Shown piece after piece: positions 1-8,572 of a DNA stretch of 64,000 nt. Numbering within the stretch: the stretch's first letter is position 1; each line of letters opens with the position of its first letter. The DNA is taken from positions 69,045 to 133,044 of the forward strand of contig JAEZLH010000031.1 of assembly GCA_023435895.1 (NCBI GenBank), in the 5' to 3' direction. A program made the translations under genes and the position numbers. This DNA is from Bacillota bacterium. Its GTDB lineage: Bacteria; Bacillota; Clostridia; Lachnospirales; Lachnospiraceae. The notes beneath the pieces are model-generated. The model saw only the letters and a program-made list of their open reading frames with translations. It did no database searches and was not told the DNA's origin.

Positions 1-581
1 CGGAACATAATAATCAAAATAATTAAAATGAAGATAACGGTTAAAACCGCGCTTTTTTCTACACCTGCAACGGACGCCTTCAGATAATCATTATTGATGA
101 ATTCCTGACCGGTTAAGTAATGTTCGGTGCTAACCTTGGTCAAATAGTTATCAATGGATGTTTGGATCTCATCCACTTCCTTATCCCCTTTATCAAGCTT
201 GAAGCTAACCATGAGGGTGGTGCCATCCTTTGATAGGAGAGAATCCTTTGCCTCGGGAATATTGAAGGGATCAATCAGCTCATTGATTCCTAAGTCAGAT
301 TGATGATCTTTGATAGAATTAATGGCTGATTCTATTTCTTTCATCTGTTCATCGCTGATTTTGTTTTTATCATAGAATACTAAAATATTGTTAGTACCCT
401 TAGTGGTTTCCATCTTTTCTAAGAGGGAATCTGCTACCGAAGAAGGACTGTCTTTGCTAATCGGATTTTGCCCTCTTTGTCTTAGGATTGCATTAACGTC
501 TGGCTGAAATACGGTAAGTACTAAGGTTGCAATAATCCAGATTGAAAATATAATCCATCGGTATTTAAGTATGTGTTTCAT
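1..581 (-). CDS. MMPL/RND-family exporter, N-terminal part (cut by window edge)
   Basis: Partial gene running off the left edge; about 193 codons are visible. It begins with one membrane helix (KYRWIIFSIWIIATLVLTVF, residues 5-24), followed by a roughly 150-residue extracytoplasmic domain and the start of a second hydrophobic block (VLTVIFILIILIIMF). This is the usual first half of an MMPL lipid or drug exporter. The ATG at 581 is preceded by AAGGAG eight bases upstream. The gene is divergent from a TetR gene at 917, the common regulator-exporter arrangement. Substrate unknown. Family assignment is from overall layout and is fairly secure. Confidence 0.85.
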   Translation of the reverse strand, partial: MKHILKYRWIIFSIWIIATLVLTVFQPDVNAILRQRGQNPISKDSPSSVADSLLEKMETTKGTNNILVFYDKNKISDEQMKEIESAINSIKDHQSDLGINELIDPFNIPEAKDSLLSKDGTTLMVSFKLDKGDKEVDEIQTSIDNYLTKVSTEHYLTGQEFINNDYLKASVAGVEKSAVLTVIFILIILIIMF

Positions 582-740
582 GTTGGAACTCCTTTCTTGT
601 TCGTGCTGTAAAATCAACTTAGTAGGTTACCGCCAGATCCTTGCAGTTCATGAAAAGGTTAGGATAGAAAGGTTCAATATCCTAAAGAGGACAAGGATAA
701 CCAAACGATAACATAGTTGTATGTAAAAAACGACATAGTG

Positions 741-769
741 TTGATTTATCATCAATAATGAAATATAAT
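741..769 (+). promoter_or_regulatory. sigma-A promoter of the TetR gene
   Basis: TTGATT (741-746) and a perfect TATAAT (764-769) with 17 bp spacing. TTGAT and ATCAA in the same place form a small inverted repeat (741-755) that could be part of an operator. The remaining 582-916 region holds nothing else recognised. Confidence 0.7.
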
Positions 770-916
770 ACACGGGAAGGGGGTTTACAACCATCAGTAT
801 TAATGAGAGTGAGGTATCCTCTACAAAATGGTAGCTAAGTGTTGGATATTAATAAAAAATTTATAATTTGTAAAAGCACTGTTTGTCAAAGAAAAAGTGT
901 GGAAAAGGAAGAATAG

Positions 917-1504
917 ATGAAAAGTGACAAAATAGACCGTCGAATAAAATACACAAAAATGTTACTCAAAAATAGTCTGGTTGAGCTTATGAGGGAGCAT
1001 CCTATATCAAAGATATCAGTTAAAATGCTGTGTGAAACGGCTGATATTAATCGGAGCACTTTTTATTCCCATTACTCTGATCAGTTTGATCTGCTGAAAA
1101 AACTAGAAAGAGAAGTTATTACAGAGTTCGAAAAGCATATTGAACACCATGGCTTTCAAAAACATGATGCAAAAACAGTTCAGGGGTTAAATCAAATACT
1201 GATTTATATAGGAGAGAATGCGGAGCTTTGTAAGGTACTGCTAAGTGATAACGGTGATCCTGATTTTCAAAGAGAGATTATGATTTTAGCACAGCAAAAG
1301 ACAATTACGGAGTTAAGAGATTTTCAAAAAATCGATTCCAGAACCAGTGAATATCTTCAAAGCTTTGCAATAACTGGTGCACTAAATGTGGTTCAAAAGT
1401 GGCTGCAGGATGGTATGGTGGAGAGCACCGAAGAGATGGCTGAATTTACTGCCAGACTGTTGTATAAGGGAATATCTGATTTTTTTCAGAATAAAGAAGC
1501 ATGA
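917..1504 (+). CDS. TetR/AcrR-family transcriptional regulator
   Basis: 195-residue DNA-binding regulator. The N-terminal helix-turn-helix spans about residues 10-58 (ISKISVKMLCETADINRST followed by FYSHYSDQ), the rest is the helical ligand/dimer domain. The C-terminal part resembles the TetR_C class seen in clostridial DhaS-like regulators. It is divergent from the MMPL exporter at 1-581 and probably represses it and itself. A GGAA-rich ribosome site lies just upstream of ATG 917. The ligand cannot be read from sequence. Confidence 0.85.
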   Translation: MKSDKIDRRIKYTKMLLKNSLVELMREHPISKISVKMLCETADINRSTFYSHYSDQFDLLKKLEREVITEFEKHIEHHGFQKHDAKTVQGLNQILIYIGENAELCKVLLSDNGDPDFQREIMILAQQKTITELRDFQKIDSRTSEYLQSFAITGALNVVQKWLQDGMVESTEEMAEFTARLLYKGISDFFQNKEA

Positions 1505-1572
1505 GAGTATAAACCGAATGAAGTAAAATAAATGTGACTTGAAAGCCGAATATTAATGATTTACAAAGTTAA

Positions 1573-1883
1573 GAATGTGTTCAAGAGCGGTGGGGATTTT
1601 ATTTAATTGGCTATGTTATTGGATATTTACTTCCTATCATAAATAGTGGAAAAGTAAACATTTATTGGTTGTTTTCAATAAAAATGATGGGTATTGCATG
1701 CGCGCTTGGACTGGGAACAGCTTTTATTATGGTTCAAAAAAAGTTCCTGTATTTGATATAATGTATAGGTCTATTAAATATGTGTTTCTATTAGTAGGAA
1801 TATCCCTGCTTTTACTTTTGGTTAAAGTTATTATAAATAGTTTAACCGGATTTGATATAACTCCATTTATTTATTCAGAATAA
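1573..1883 (+). pseudogene. frameshifted small membrane protein remnant
   Basis: Two adjoining reading frames together give one plausible membrane protein. The first runs from 1573 and contains hydrophobic GFYLIGYVIGYLLP and MMGIACALGLGTAFIMV. The second continues from about 1736 with VPVFDIMYRSIKYVFLLVGI and ends at 1883. The break is at a run of seven A (around 1737); one extra A would join them. There is no good start codon or ribosome site. Family not recognised; probably a decayed gene. Confidence 0.5.
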
Positions 1884-1902
1884 AAAACTTGTATTATTAT
1901 AT

Positions 1903-1949
1903 AGGGCTGTTGCAAAAATAGATTATTCATCTATTTTTGCAACAGCCCT
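1903..1949. terminator. perfect 21-bp palindrome, probable bidirectional terminator
   Basis: Arms 1903-1923 and 1929-1949 are exact reverse complements around a 5-base loop (TATTC) and are followed by CTCTTTT. It sits between convergent units (the remnant at 1573 and the lacI-type gene) and can serve both. The arm start GGGCTGTTGCAAAAATAG also resembles insertion-sequence ends, so a MITE-like origin is possible. Confidence 0.7.
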
Positions 1950-2010
1950 CTTTTACTGCATACTGCATAAAAACAGAGAAACGGACTCCGGAGATTTATT
2001 CCCATTTTCG

Positions 2011-3018
2011 TTAAGTTGACAACCCGGGGTTAACAACAGGCAGTGTGGTATAGGATTGTATGAGCAGAGAAGGGTTTTCCAGTTTACGAAACAACATCAA
2101 TCCGGCTTGAGCCCCCATATCATATACGTTAATATTTATTACTGTTGGTTTCGGATCAATGATCTCAGAATAGGGATAGAGATCAAAGGTAAGAAATGCA
2201 ATATCCTTAGGAACTTCCATACCCATTTTTTCAATAGCCTTGGCAGTACCCAGTGCAATCATATTGTTTTCACAAATGATTACCTGAGGAGGCTTATTTG
2301 CTTTTAATAATTCAAGTGTGATTGCATAGCTTTCTTCCTTGGATGAATCCGTATAACAGATTTTTTCGGGTGAGACCAGATATCCATAGCTATGCATAGC
2401 ACCAAGAAAGCCCTTTAATCTCTGAGTGGAAATATAGTCTGTTTTCTTTCCGCCGATAAAAGCAGCATCACCATAACCGCAGGATATGAGGTACTCGGCA
2501 GCAGTTTGTCCTGCTAACGCATGATTTGTATCCACCCAACATAATGAGGATTCAAAACCGGGATGACCGATTAGAATATGAGGAAATTGTTGCTTGGTTA
2601 TTAGATCCGCTATTTCCCTGCTGATGGCAGAACCGTGAATAATGATACCGTCCGCACACTTTTGAGATATGACGCGAGCTACGGATTCGCCCAGATAAGA
2701 ATCACTAAAAATATCAACCAGAGTCATAGTATAATTGTTTTGTACAATTGTGCTGTTAACACCGCACATGATGTCAAACATATGAGGATTGTGATAAGCC
2801 TCATCCTTTCCCATAGAGGTTAAAAATACGATGTTTTGGGTGGTCTGCCTTGCAAAACTTACTGCTCTTGAGTTTGGTGTGTAATTTAACTTGATAATTG
2901 CTTCCTTCACCCGTTCCACGGTTGCGGGTGAGATAGTGGTCCAATTATTTAAAACTTTAGAAACGGTGGAGGTGGACACTCCAGCTTCTCTTGCAACATC
3001 ATTAATCGTAGTTGGCAT
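2011..3018 (-). CDS. LacI-family regulator of the maltodextrin operon
   Basis: 335 residues from ATG 3018, chosen because MPTTINDVAREAGVSTSTVS is the canonical LacI N-terminus and GGGAG lies seven bases upstream; the longer open frame upstream is not needed. Helix-turn-helix and hinge helix occupy residues 3-55, followed by a periplasmic-binding-protein-like sugar domain. The gene is divergent from the ABC sugar operon at 3215. Operator-like sequences overlap both promoters, so it most likely represses that operon and itself, with a maltodextrin-type inducer (inference from neighbours). Confidence 0.88.
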   Translation of the reverse strand: MPTTINDVAREAGVSTSTVSKVLNNWTTISPATVERVKEAIIKLNYTPNSRAVSFARQTTQNIVFLTSMGKDEAYHNPHMFDIMCGVNSTIVQNNYTMTLVDIFSDSYLGESVARVISQKCADGIIIHGSAISREIADLITKQQFPHILIGHPGFESSLCWVDTNHALAGQTAAEYLISCGYGDAAFIGGKKTDYISTQRLKGFLGAMHSYGYLVSPEKICYTDSSKEESYAITLELLKANKPPQVIICENNMIALGTAKAIEKMGMEVPKDIAFLTFDLYPYSEIIDPKPTVININVYDMGAQAGLMLFRKLENPSLLIQSYTTLPVVNPGLST

Positions 3019-3054
3019 ACTATTACTCCCTAAATAATACACAGTTTTATTATT

Positions 3055-3083
3055 ATAGTATAGCGGTTTCCTTACAAAGTCAA
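3055..3083 (-). promoter_or_regulatory. promoter of the lacI-type gene with operator-like spacer
   Basis: On the minus strand: TTGACT (3083-3078), 17 bp spacer, TACTAT (3060-3055). The spacer contains GGAAACCGCTA (3071-3061), closely matching the operator at 3179-3192, which suggests autoregulation. Confidence 0.7.
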
Positions 3084-3103
3084 CTATATTTGCTAAAATA
3101 ACA

Positions 3104-3132
3104 TTGACCATGAATAGTATATATGGTAAAAA
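3104..3132 (+). promoter_or_regulatory. promoter of the maltodextrin operon
   Basis: TTGACC (3104-3109), 17 bp, TAAAAA (3127-3132). The -10 box is weak. It lies upstream of the operator at 3179 and of the binding-protein gene. Confidence 0.55.
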
Positions 3133-3178
3133 TAACTCAAACAAGTAATAAAAACAACTTGTTGGAAGATACATAATA

Positions 3179-3192
3179 GGAAAACGCTTTCC
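3179..3192. promoter_or_regulatory. LacI/cre-type operator
   Basis: GGAAAACGCTTTCC is a near-perfect dyad centred on CG, the hallmark of LacI/GalR-family sites (cre sites have the same core). It lies between the promoter and the ribosome site at 3201, a position fit for roadblock repression by the divergent LacI protein or for CcpA. Confidence 0.75.
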
Positions 3193-3214
3193 TAAATTTG
3201 AAGGAGGACATTTT

Positions 3215-4492
3215 ATGAAAAAGATTGTGAGCATTATTTTATGTACTTTGTTGATCTTAGGTGGTCTGGTTGGATGCAGTAGTAAAACCGAAGAAGGTGG
3301 TAAACCGACAGTGGCAGTGGGCAATTCGACTGTGACCAAAAAACCGGAGCAGACTGCTAAACCGGTGGAACTTAAAATTTGGCATGATGCCGATGAAACT
3401 ACGATGGCTGTTATCCAGCAAAGAGTCAATGATACATTAAAGGGAGACGGGATTACCGTAGCCTTTGAAAAGAAATCCGGTTTGACGGATCAGCTTAAAT
3501 TATATGGAACAGATGCAGCCAATGGACCAGATTTATTCTTCTATGCACAGGATTCTGTGGGTATTTTTGCAGAAATGGGAATTCTGGCTCCAATCACAGA
3601 TATTATTAATGATACGGATTTGGCTGACTTGCTTCCTATGACCCTTAAGGCAGGAACCTATAAAGATGTAAAATATCAGCTTCCTGTATATTTTGAGACC
3701 TTATTGTTTATGTATAATAAGGATTTGTGGAAGGGTGAGATTCCTACTACCACAGATGACTTATATCAATACATGGTAGCAAACACCGATACAAAAGCCG
3801 GAACCTATGCGGTTGTTAATCAACATTCTACCTCTTATAATGTCGCTCCGTTTATTAATGGCTTTGGAGGCTACATCATCAATTCCGAGGCAACGCCGGG
3901 AATTAATTTGCAGGCTACAAAGGATGCAGTAGCATATAATCAAAAATTTGCTAAGTTACAGGCTGACGGCGATTATAATACCGTATCGACGCTCTTCAAT
4001 GACAAAAAGGCAGCAGCAATTATCGGTGGACCTTGGCTTATTTCAGGTATCAAAGAAGCAAAAATCAACTTGGGCTTCAAATCACTGTCAGAGTTCAAAC
4101 TTCCCAATGGGAATGGTCTTGCTCCTTTCTCCGGTGTGCAAGGCTTTGAAGTTTTAAAATATGCAGCAGAAACAAAAAAAGATGCGATAGCGAAGGTATT
4201 AAAAGTACTTGCGGGAAAGGAAGTCGGAGTTGATTTGGCAAAGCAATCAAATTGCGCACCTGCGAATGCTAAGTCTTATGAAGATGCAACGGTATCCACT
4301 AATGAGATGATTATGGCTATGAAAGCGACTGCAGAAACTGCTCAACCAATGCCGAATATCCCCCAGCTTAGTGTTATGTGGGCACCGATGGACAGCTTTT
4401 TAGCAGCGGTTAATAAATCGGGTGAAGATATCAATACGGCAGCAGAGAAATATCAAAAGGATGCGTTGACCGCAATTTCAGATATGAAGTAG
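3215..4492 (+). CDS. maltose/maltodextrin ABC transporter substrate-binding lipoprotein
   Basis: 425 residues. Signal peptide with lipobox LVGC (Cys21), so it is a lipoprotein on the outer face of the membrane. The mature part has the family-1 solute-binding pattern: LKIWHDADE at the start of the first lobe, then GPDLFFYAQDSVG, FNDKKAAAIIGGPW and the C-terminal ALTAISDMK helix, as in MalE/MdxE proteins. Ribosome site AAGGAGGA at 3201. First gene of an operon with two permeases and a GH13 enzyme, which points to linear or cyclic maltodextrins as substrate. Confidence 0.88.
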   Translation: MKKIVSIILCTLLILGGLVGCSSKTEEGGKPTVAVGNSTVTKKPEQTAKPVELKIWHDADETTMAVIQQRVNDTLKGDGITVAFEKKSGLTDQLKLYGTDAANGPDLFFYAQDSVGIFAEMGILAPITDIINDTDLADLLPMTLKAGTYKDVKYQLPVYFETLLFMYNKDLWKGEIPTTTDDLYQYMVANTDTKAGTYAVVNQHSTSYNVAPFINGFGGYIINSEATPGINLQATKDAVAYNQKFAKLQADGDYNTVSTLFNDKKAAAIIGGPWLISGIKEAKINLGFKSLSEFKLPNGNGLAPFSGVQGFEVLKYAAETKKDAIAKVLKVLAGKEVGVDLAKQSNCAPANAKSYEDATVSTNEMIMAMKATAETAQPMPNIPQLSVMWAPMDSFLAAVNKSGEDINTAAEKYQKDALTAISDMK

Positions 4493-4511
4493 TTAAAAGA
4501 GACATGCTTCT

Positions 4512-4546
4512 TAATATAGGGCGGTACCTTTTACCACTCTATATTA
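4512..4546 (+). other. stem-loop between binding-protein and permease genes
   Basis: Arms 4512-4526 and 4532-4546 pair over 15 positions with one G-U and one mismatch around a 5-base loop; no U-run follows. Such hairpins after binding-protein genes usually stabilise the upstream message or reduce read-through, giving more binding protein than permease. Confidence 0.6.
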
Positions 4547-4666
4547 GTTAAATAATAATAATATCATCGAATCGCAAGATGAAAACAGGCATCGCTATGA
4601 GCCTTGCCATAGTAAGATACCACATTTGTTTCTGCATAAGATAGAGCGAAAGGAATGACAGTAATA

Positions 4667-5557
4667 ATGAAAAGAAAGAATCGGCTTCTTCCGTGGCTGT
4701 ACTCGTTTCCTGCATTGGTTCTAATTGGTGTAATTGTCCTGTTTCCTATTCTTTATACCGGATTTATATCCCTCACCAATATGAACCTGTTTCATTGGAC
4801 GAACTATAAGATAATCGGATTGGGAAATTATACCCGGGCATTGCTTAAAATGAACTCCGGATTTTTGCCTGCACTTGGTACGACCGTATTATGGACAGGT
4901 GTGAATATGGTACTGCAGCTTGGGATTGCCTATTTTATTGCATTGGGATTAAACGCACCCGGTCTGAAACTACGAAGAGTATATAAGACCCTATTAATGT
5001 TTCCGTGGGCAATGCCGGCATATGTATCCATATTGCTATGGCGGGTGGGAATGTATAACACAGAATTTGGTTTTATTAATAAAGTATTTGTGATACTTGG
5101 ATTGCCTAAGGTGAATTTTCTGTCTGACAATATATCTGCCTTCCTTTCCTGTCTCGTATTAAACCTTTGGATGGCTTTACCCTTTATGATTATGATTATC
5201 GACGGGGCGCTTCAAAGTGTTGATTTGAGTTATTACGAAAGTGCAAAGTTAGATGGTGCAGGCTTTATAAAGAAGAATAAATATATTACAGTACCTCTTA
5301 TAAAACCGGTTATTGCGCCGGCTGTGATACTAACAACCTTTACGACCTTTAAGCAGTTTGATATTGTTTATCTTTTGACGATGCAAAAAGGCTCTTATAC
5401 CGGTGCCACCCTCCAAACGGTTATCACCTATGCACAGCAGAATGCTTTCGTATCCAATAACTATGGACTATCCTCAGCAGTTTCCATTGTGCTATTTATC
5501 ATTATTATTCTATTCTCTGGTTTTACAAACAAGGGGATCAGGGAGGAAAACAGATGA
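4667..5557 (+). CDS. maltodextrin ABC transporter permease, MalF type
   Basis: Inner-membrane permease with about six helices and the EAA loop near the C-terminus (SYYESAKLDGAGFIKKNKYI, then VPLIKPVIAPAVIL) that docks the ATPase. ATG 4667 (MKRKNRLLPWLYSFPAL) is preferred because AAAGGA at 4649 would touch the in-frame ATG at 4655; the alternative adds four residues. It is shorter than E. coli MalF because it lacks the large periplasmic P2 loop, as usual in Firmicutes. The next gene overlaps it by four bases. Confidence 0.87.
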   Translation: MKRKNRLLPWLYSFPALVLIGVIVLFPILYTGFISLTNMNLFHWTNYKIIGLGNYTRALLKMNSGFLPALGTTVLWTGVNMVLQLGIAYFIALGLNAPGLKLRRVYKTLLMFPWAMPAYVSILLWRVGMYNTEFGFINKVFVILGLPKVNFLSDNISAFLSCLVLNLWMALPFMIMIIDGALQSVDLSYYESAKLDGAGFIKKNKYITVPLIKPVIAPAVILTTFTTFKQFDIVYLLTMQKGSYTGATLQTVITYAQQNAFVSNNYGLSSAVSIVLFIIIILFSGFTNKGIREENR

Positions 5558-6399
5558 AGAAGTATAAAATAAATAAGATAATTGGCTATTCTACTTTAAA
5601 TGTATTCTATATTACTTTATGTTTAGCCGGTCTGATTCCCATCTTATATGCGCTGACACTGGCTTTTAGTAAAGGGGGAGGAGCACTTTCCTCTGATTTA
5701 TCCTTTCTGCCCGTTCACCCCACGTTGGAAAATTTTAAAATCATATTATTTGAGGAGCCGTTTTTAATTTGGCTTAAAAATTCTCTGATTTTAAGTGTCG
5801 GAACCATGATCGTTGCGATGAGCGTTTCAATCGAAGCGGCATATGCATTTTCGAGATTTCGATTTAAGGGGAGAAGAGAAGTATTGAAGCTACTTTTGCT
5901 CTTAAATGCCTTTCCACAGATACTTTCCATGCTTGCAATTTTTCGACTGTTTAAATTAATGAACTTATTGAACCAGCATATTGGACTAATTATAATTTAT
6001 GCCGGATCAATGTGCATCTTCGGTATTTGGAATCTGAAGGGTTATTTTGATACCATTCCAATTGAGATAGAGGAAGCTTCTAAAATTGATGGTGCCGATA
6101 ATTTTAAGCTGCTTTGGAGGATCGTGCTCCCCCTTGCAAGACCGGCAATCATCGTAACCTCTGTGATGGTATTGATTTTTGTATGGAATGAATATTTATT
6201 CGCCACAACGTTTATGTTACGTGAGAGCAGCTATTCTCTGGCGGGGGGATTATATCAGCTGCAAACCAATGATTTTACCAGAAGCTGGCCTTTGTTTTCG
6301 GCGGCAGCCATATTGGTTTCTATTCCGATCTTGATCGTATTCTTCTGTATTCAGAAGTATATGGTATCCGGCTTGACCTCGGGCGGAGTAAAAGGTTAA
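5554..6399 (+). CDS. maltodextrin ABC transporter permease, MalG type
   Basis: 281 residues with six predicted helices and a clear EAA motif (IEIEEASKIDGADNFKLLWR, then IVLPLARPAI). It starts in an ATGA overlap with the MalF-type gene, so the two are translationally coupled and form the membrane heterodimer. No ATPase gene (MalK/MsmX type) is in this cluster; in Firmicutes one shared ATPase often serves several such importers. Confidence 0.88.
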   Translation: MKKYKINKIIGYSTLNVFYITLCLAGLIPILYALTLAFSKGGGALSSDLSFLPVHPTLENFKIILFEEPFLIWLKNSLILSVGTMIVAMSVSIEAAYAFSRFRFKGRREVLKLLLLLNAFPQILSMLAIFRLFKLMNLLNQHIGLIIIYAGSMCIFGIWNLKGYFDTIPIEIEEASKIDGADNFKLLWRIVLPLARPAIIVTSVMVLIFVWNEYLFATTFMLRESSYSLAGGLYQLQTNDFTRSWPLFSAAAILVSIPILIVFFCIQKYMVSGLTSGGVKG

Positions 6400-6443
6400 G
6401 TGATGACATTATGAAAAGCGTAGAAGGAGTTAGGAACAATAGA

Positions 6444-8201
6444 ATGAATAAAAGTGCTATTTTACATATCCCGCAGTCGCAGTATGCTTTTGCGGACAAT
6501 GAGACAACAATGACAATTAGAATTCGGTCGGCAGCGAATGATCTTACCCGTTGTACGCTATATTATGGGGACAGGGCTTGCAGAAAAAGTCCGGTGGATT
6601 TTTTTCCTATCCCAATGGTGCTTTCAGCGAGGGATGATTTGTTCGATTACTATGAGATAAGCTTTAAAAGTCCTTTTAATCGGGTATGCTATTATTTTAA
6701 GCTGGAAAAGGGTGAGGAATGGAGTTACTTTTATTCCAATCAATTTTCTAAAGAATTACCAGATTTTATGCTGAATGGTACAGTGATTGAAGGAAGAAGT
6801 GAGTACTACCAATATCCGATTATCTTAAAAGGAGAGATATTGGATGTCCCTGAATGGTTTAAACATGCATTAGTGTATAATATATTTCCGGACAGTTTTG
6901 CAAGCAATAGACGATCTCTTGATAAGAAAGAGAAGGCGCTTACATTGCCAAATGGCCTAATCAGCAGATCAAAGCTAGGAGGTACAATAAAGGGAATTAC
7001 ACAGAATCTGGATTATATTGCTGATATGGGATTTACCTGTATCTATCTCAATCCTATCTTTACAGCGGGAGAGAGTCATAAATATGATGTTTTGGATTAT
7101 TTTCATATTGATCCATGCTTTGGTAGTGATGATGATTTTAGAGAATTAGTAGAGAAGATTCATGAGAAAAATATGTATATTATTATAGATGGTGTTTTTA
7201 ATCATTGCAGCTGGCATTTCTTTGCGTTTGAGGATGTTGTAAAATATGGAGAGGCATCCGAATATAAGGACTGGTTTTATGATTTGAAGTATCCTGTTGT
7301 CAGACCAGCAGATTGTAAGGAAATACCCTCCTATGCCTGCTTTGCCTATGAGAGGAAGATGCCAAAACTCAATACCTCCAATGAAAAAGTACAAGAGTAT
7401 TTTAAAAAGGTATGTATCCATTGGATTCGGGAATTCAAGGTGGATGGTTGGCGTCTGGATGTGGCAAATGAAGTTGACCGGAACTTTTGGAGAACGTTTC
7501 GTAAAGCGGCTAAGGAAGAAAATCCAAACTCAGTGTTGATTGGAGAAGTATGGGAAAATGCGGAAACATGGCTAAGAGGCGATGCTTTCGATTCCACCAT
7601 GAATTATGATTTTCGCAAGCATTGCAGAGATTTTTTTGCAATGGAACGAATTGATTCCTTTCAGTTTGCGGGGGAAATTAACAAGATGTTGCTTCGCTAT
7701 CCAACCAATATTATGGCGGGTCAGTTAAATCTTTTAGACAGTCATGATGTACCACGTTTTCTATCCCTTTGCAGTGATGATATTCGAAGATGGAAATTGG
7801 CTTTTCTGTTTCTCATTCTATGTCCGGGTGTTCCCAGTATGTTTTATGGAGATGAAAAGCAAATAAAAGGAATTACCGAAGAGCAATACAGAAGCCCAAT
7901 GCCTTGGCAGAATGAAAAGGAGGAAATGCAGCACTTTGTAGAAAATATAATACAAATCAGGAAAAACCATATAAGCATCAAATCGGATTATCAAGTGGTT
8001 CAGGCCGATAAAGAGAGCAGGGTGTTTATTTTTCGCAGAGGGGGAGAAGCAAACCAGCTTTTATTGTGCATGAATGCAGCGGATCACAACGATAGTATAA
8101 ACCTCCCAGCGATTAACCGGATTGTGATGGAAGATGGAGTTATGAGAGATTTGAGTAAGACCTTAATACAACCCTATGGTTATGGTATATATTTGTTGTG
8201 A
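6444..8201 (+). CDS. intracellular GH13 glucosidase (neopullulanase/cyclomaltodextrinase type)
   Basis: 585 residues from ATG 6444 (MNKSAILHIPQSQYAF, the usual family start, with AGGA eight bases upstream; an upstream in-frame ATG at 6411 lacks a good site). The first ~125 residues are a CBM34-like N-domain, then the TIM barrel. Catalytic residues are visible: nucleophile Asp339 (GWRLDVANE), acid/base Glu368 (LIGEVWE) and Asp435 (LLDSHDVPRF). No signal peptide, so it acts on imported maltodextrins or cyclodextrins in the cytoplasm. Last gene of the operon, followed by a terminator. Confidence 0.9.
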   Translation: MNKSAILHIPQSQYAFADNETTMTIRIRSAANDLTRCTLYYGDRACRKSPVDFFPIPMVLSARDDLFDYYEISFKSPFNRVCYYFKLEKGEEWSYFYSNQFSKELPDFMLNGTVIEGRSEYYQYPIILKGEILDVPEWFKHALVYNIFPDSFASNRRSLDKKEKALTLPNGLISRSKLGGTIKGITQNLDYIADMGFTCIYLNPIFTAGESHKYDVLDYFHIDPCFGSDDDFRELVEKIHEKNMYIIIDGVFNHCSWHFFAFEDVVKYGEASEYKDWFYDLKYPVVRPADCKEIPSYACFAYERKMPKLNTSNEKVQEYFKKVCIHWIREFKVDGWRLDVANEVDRNFWRTFRKAAKEENPNSVLIGEVWENAETWLRGDAFDSTMNYDFRKHCRDFFAMERIDSFQFAGEINKMLLRYPTNIMAGQLNLLDSHDVPRFLSLCSDDIRRWKLAFLFLILCPGVPSMFYGDEKQIKGITEEQYRSPMPWQNEKEEMQHFVENIIQIRKNHISIKSDYQVVQADKESRVFIFRRGGEANQLLLCMNAADHNDSINLPAINRIVMEDGVMRDLSKTLIQPYGYGIYLL

Positions 8202-8204
8202 TAC

Positions 8205-8248
8205 ATAGTCCCCGGACTCCGATAAGGAGCCCGGGCTATTTTTGTTTT
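8205..8248 (+). terminator. terminator of the maltodextrin operon
   Basis: GC-rich stem CCCGGACTCC / GGAGCCCGGG with a 5-base loop and flanking ATAG/CTAT pairing, followed by TTTTTGTTTT. Nothing else was recognised between here and 8460. Confidence 0.9.
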
Positions 8249-8460
8249 AAGCGTTGTCGCGAGATCATAAGATATGCATTAGAAAAAGTAAGAATTATTT
8301 TGTGGAAGTATCCGTTAATGGATTGTAAATAGTTAGTTAAATCGTTCAAAGTAACTGGTCAGTTAAATGAAAAATAAACTCATAATTTGGAGGTGCGGAC
8401 ATTTAGTTTAGCACTTTTCTCAAGGCAACTAGGTCATTTGGTAAATAATTCATTTTGCTA

Positions 8461-8491
8461 TTGACTTAAAGTTAACGCAAAGGTTTATAAT
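8461..8491 (+). promoter_or_regulatory. probable promoter of the SDR gene
   Basis: TTGACT (8461-8466) and TATAAT (8486-8491) with a rather long 19 bp spacer; 82 bases upstream of the start codon. Confidence 0.5.
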
Positions 8492-8572
8492 TAATACAAA
8501 TCAATGATAGATGGTTTTGAAAGGTATATGGAATTTGTGATAAAATTAAATTTTGATAAGGAGTGAAAGAAT

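Noticed and set aside
2011..3429. 472-codon version of the LacI gene
   Set aside because: The extra N-terminus would cross the promoter and operator and overlap the divergent lipoprotein gene; the canonical LacI start with a ribosome site is at 3018.
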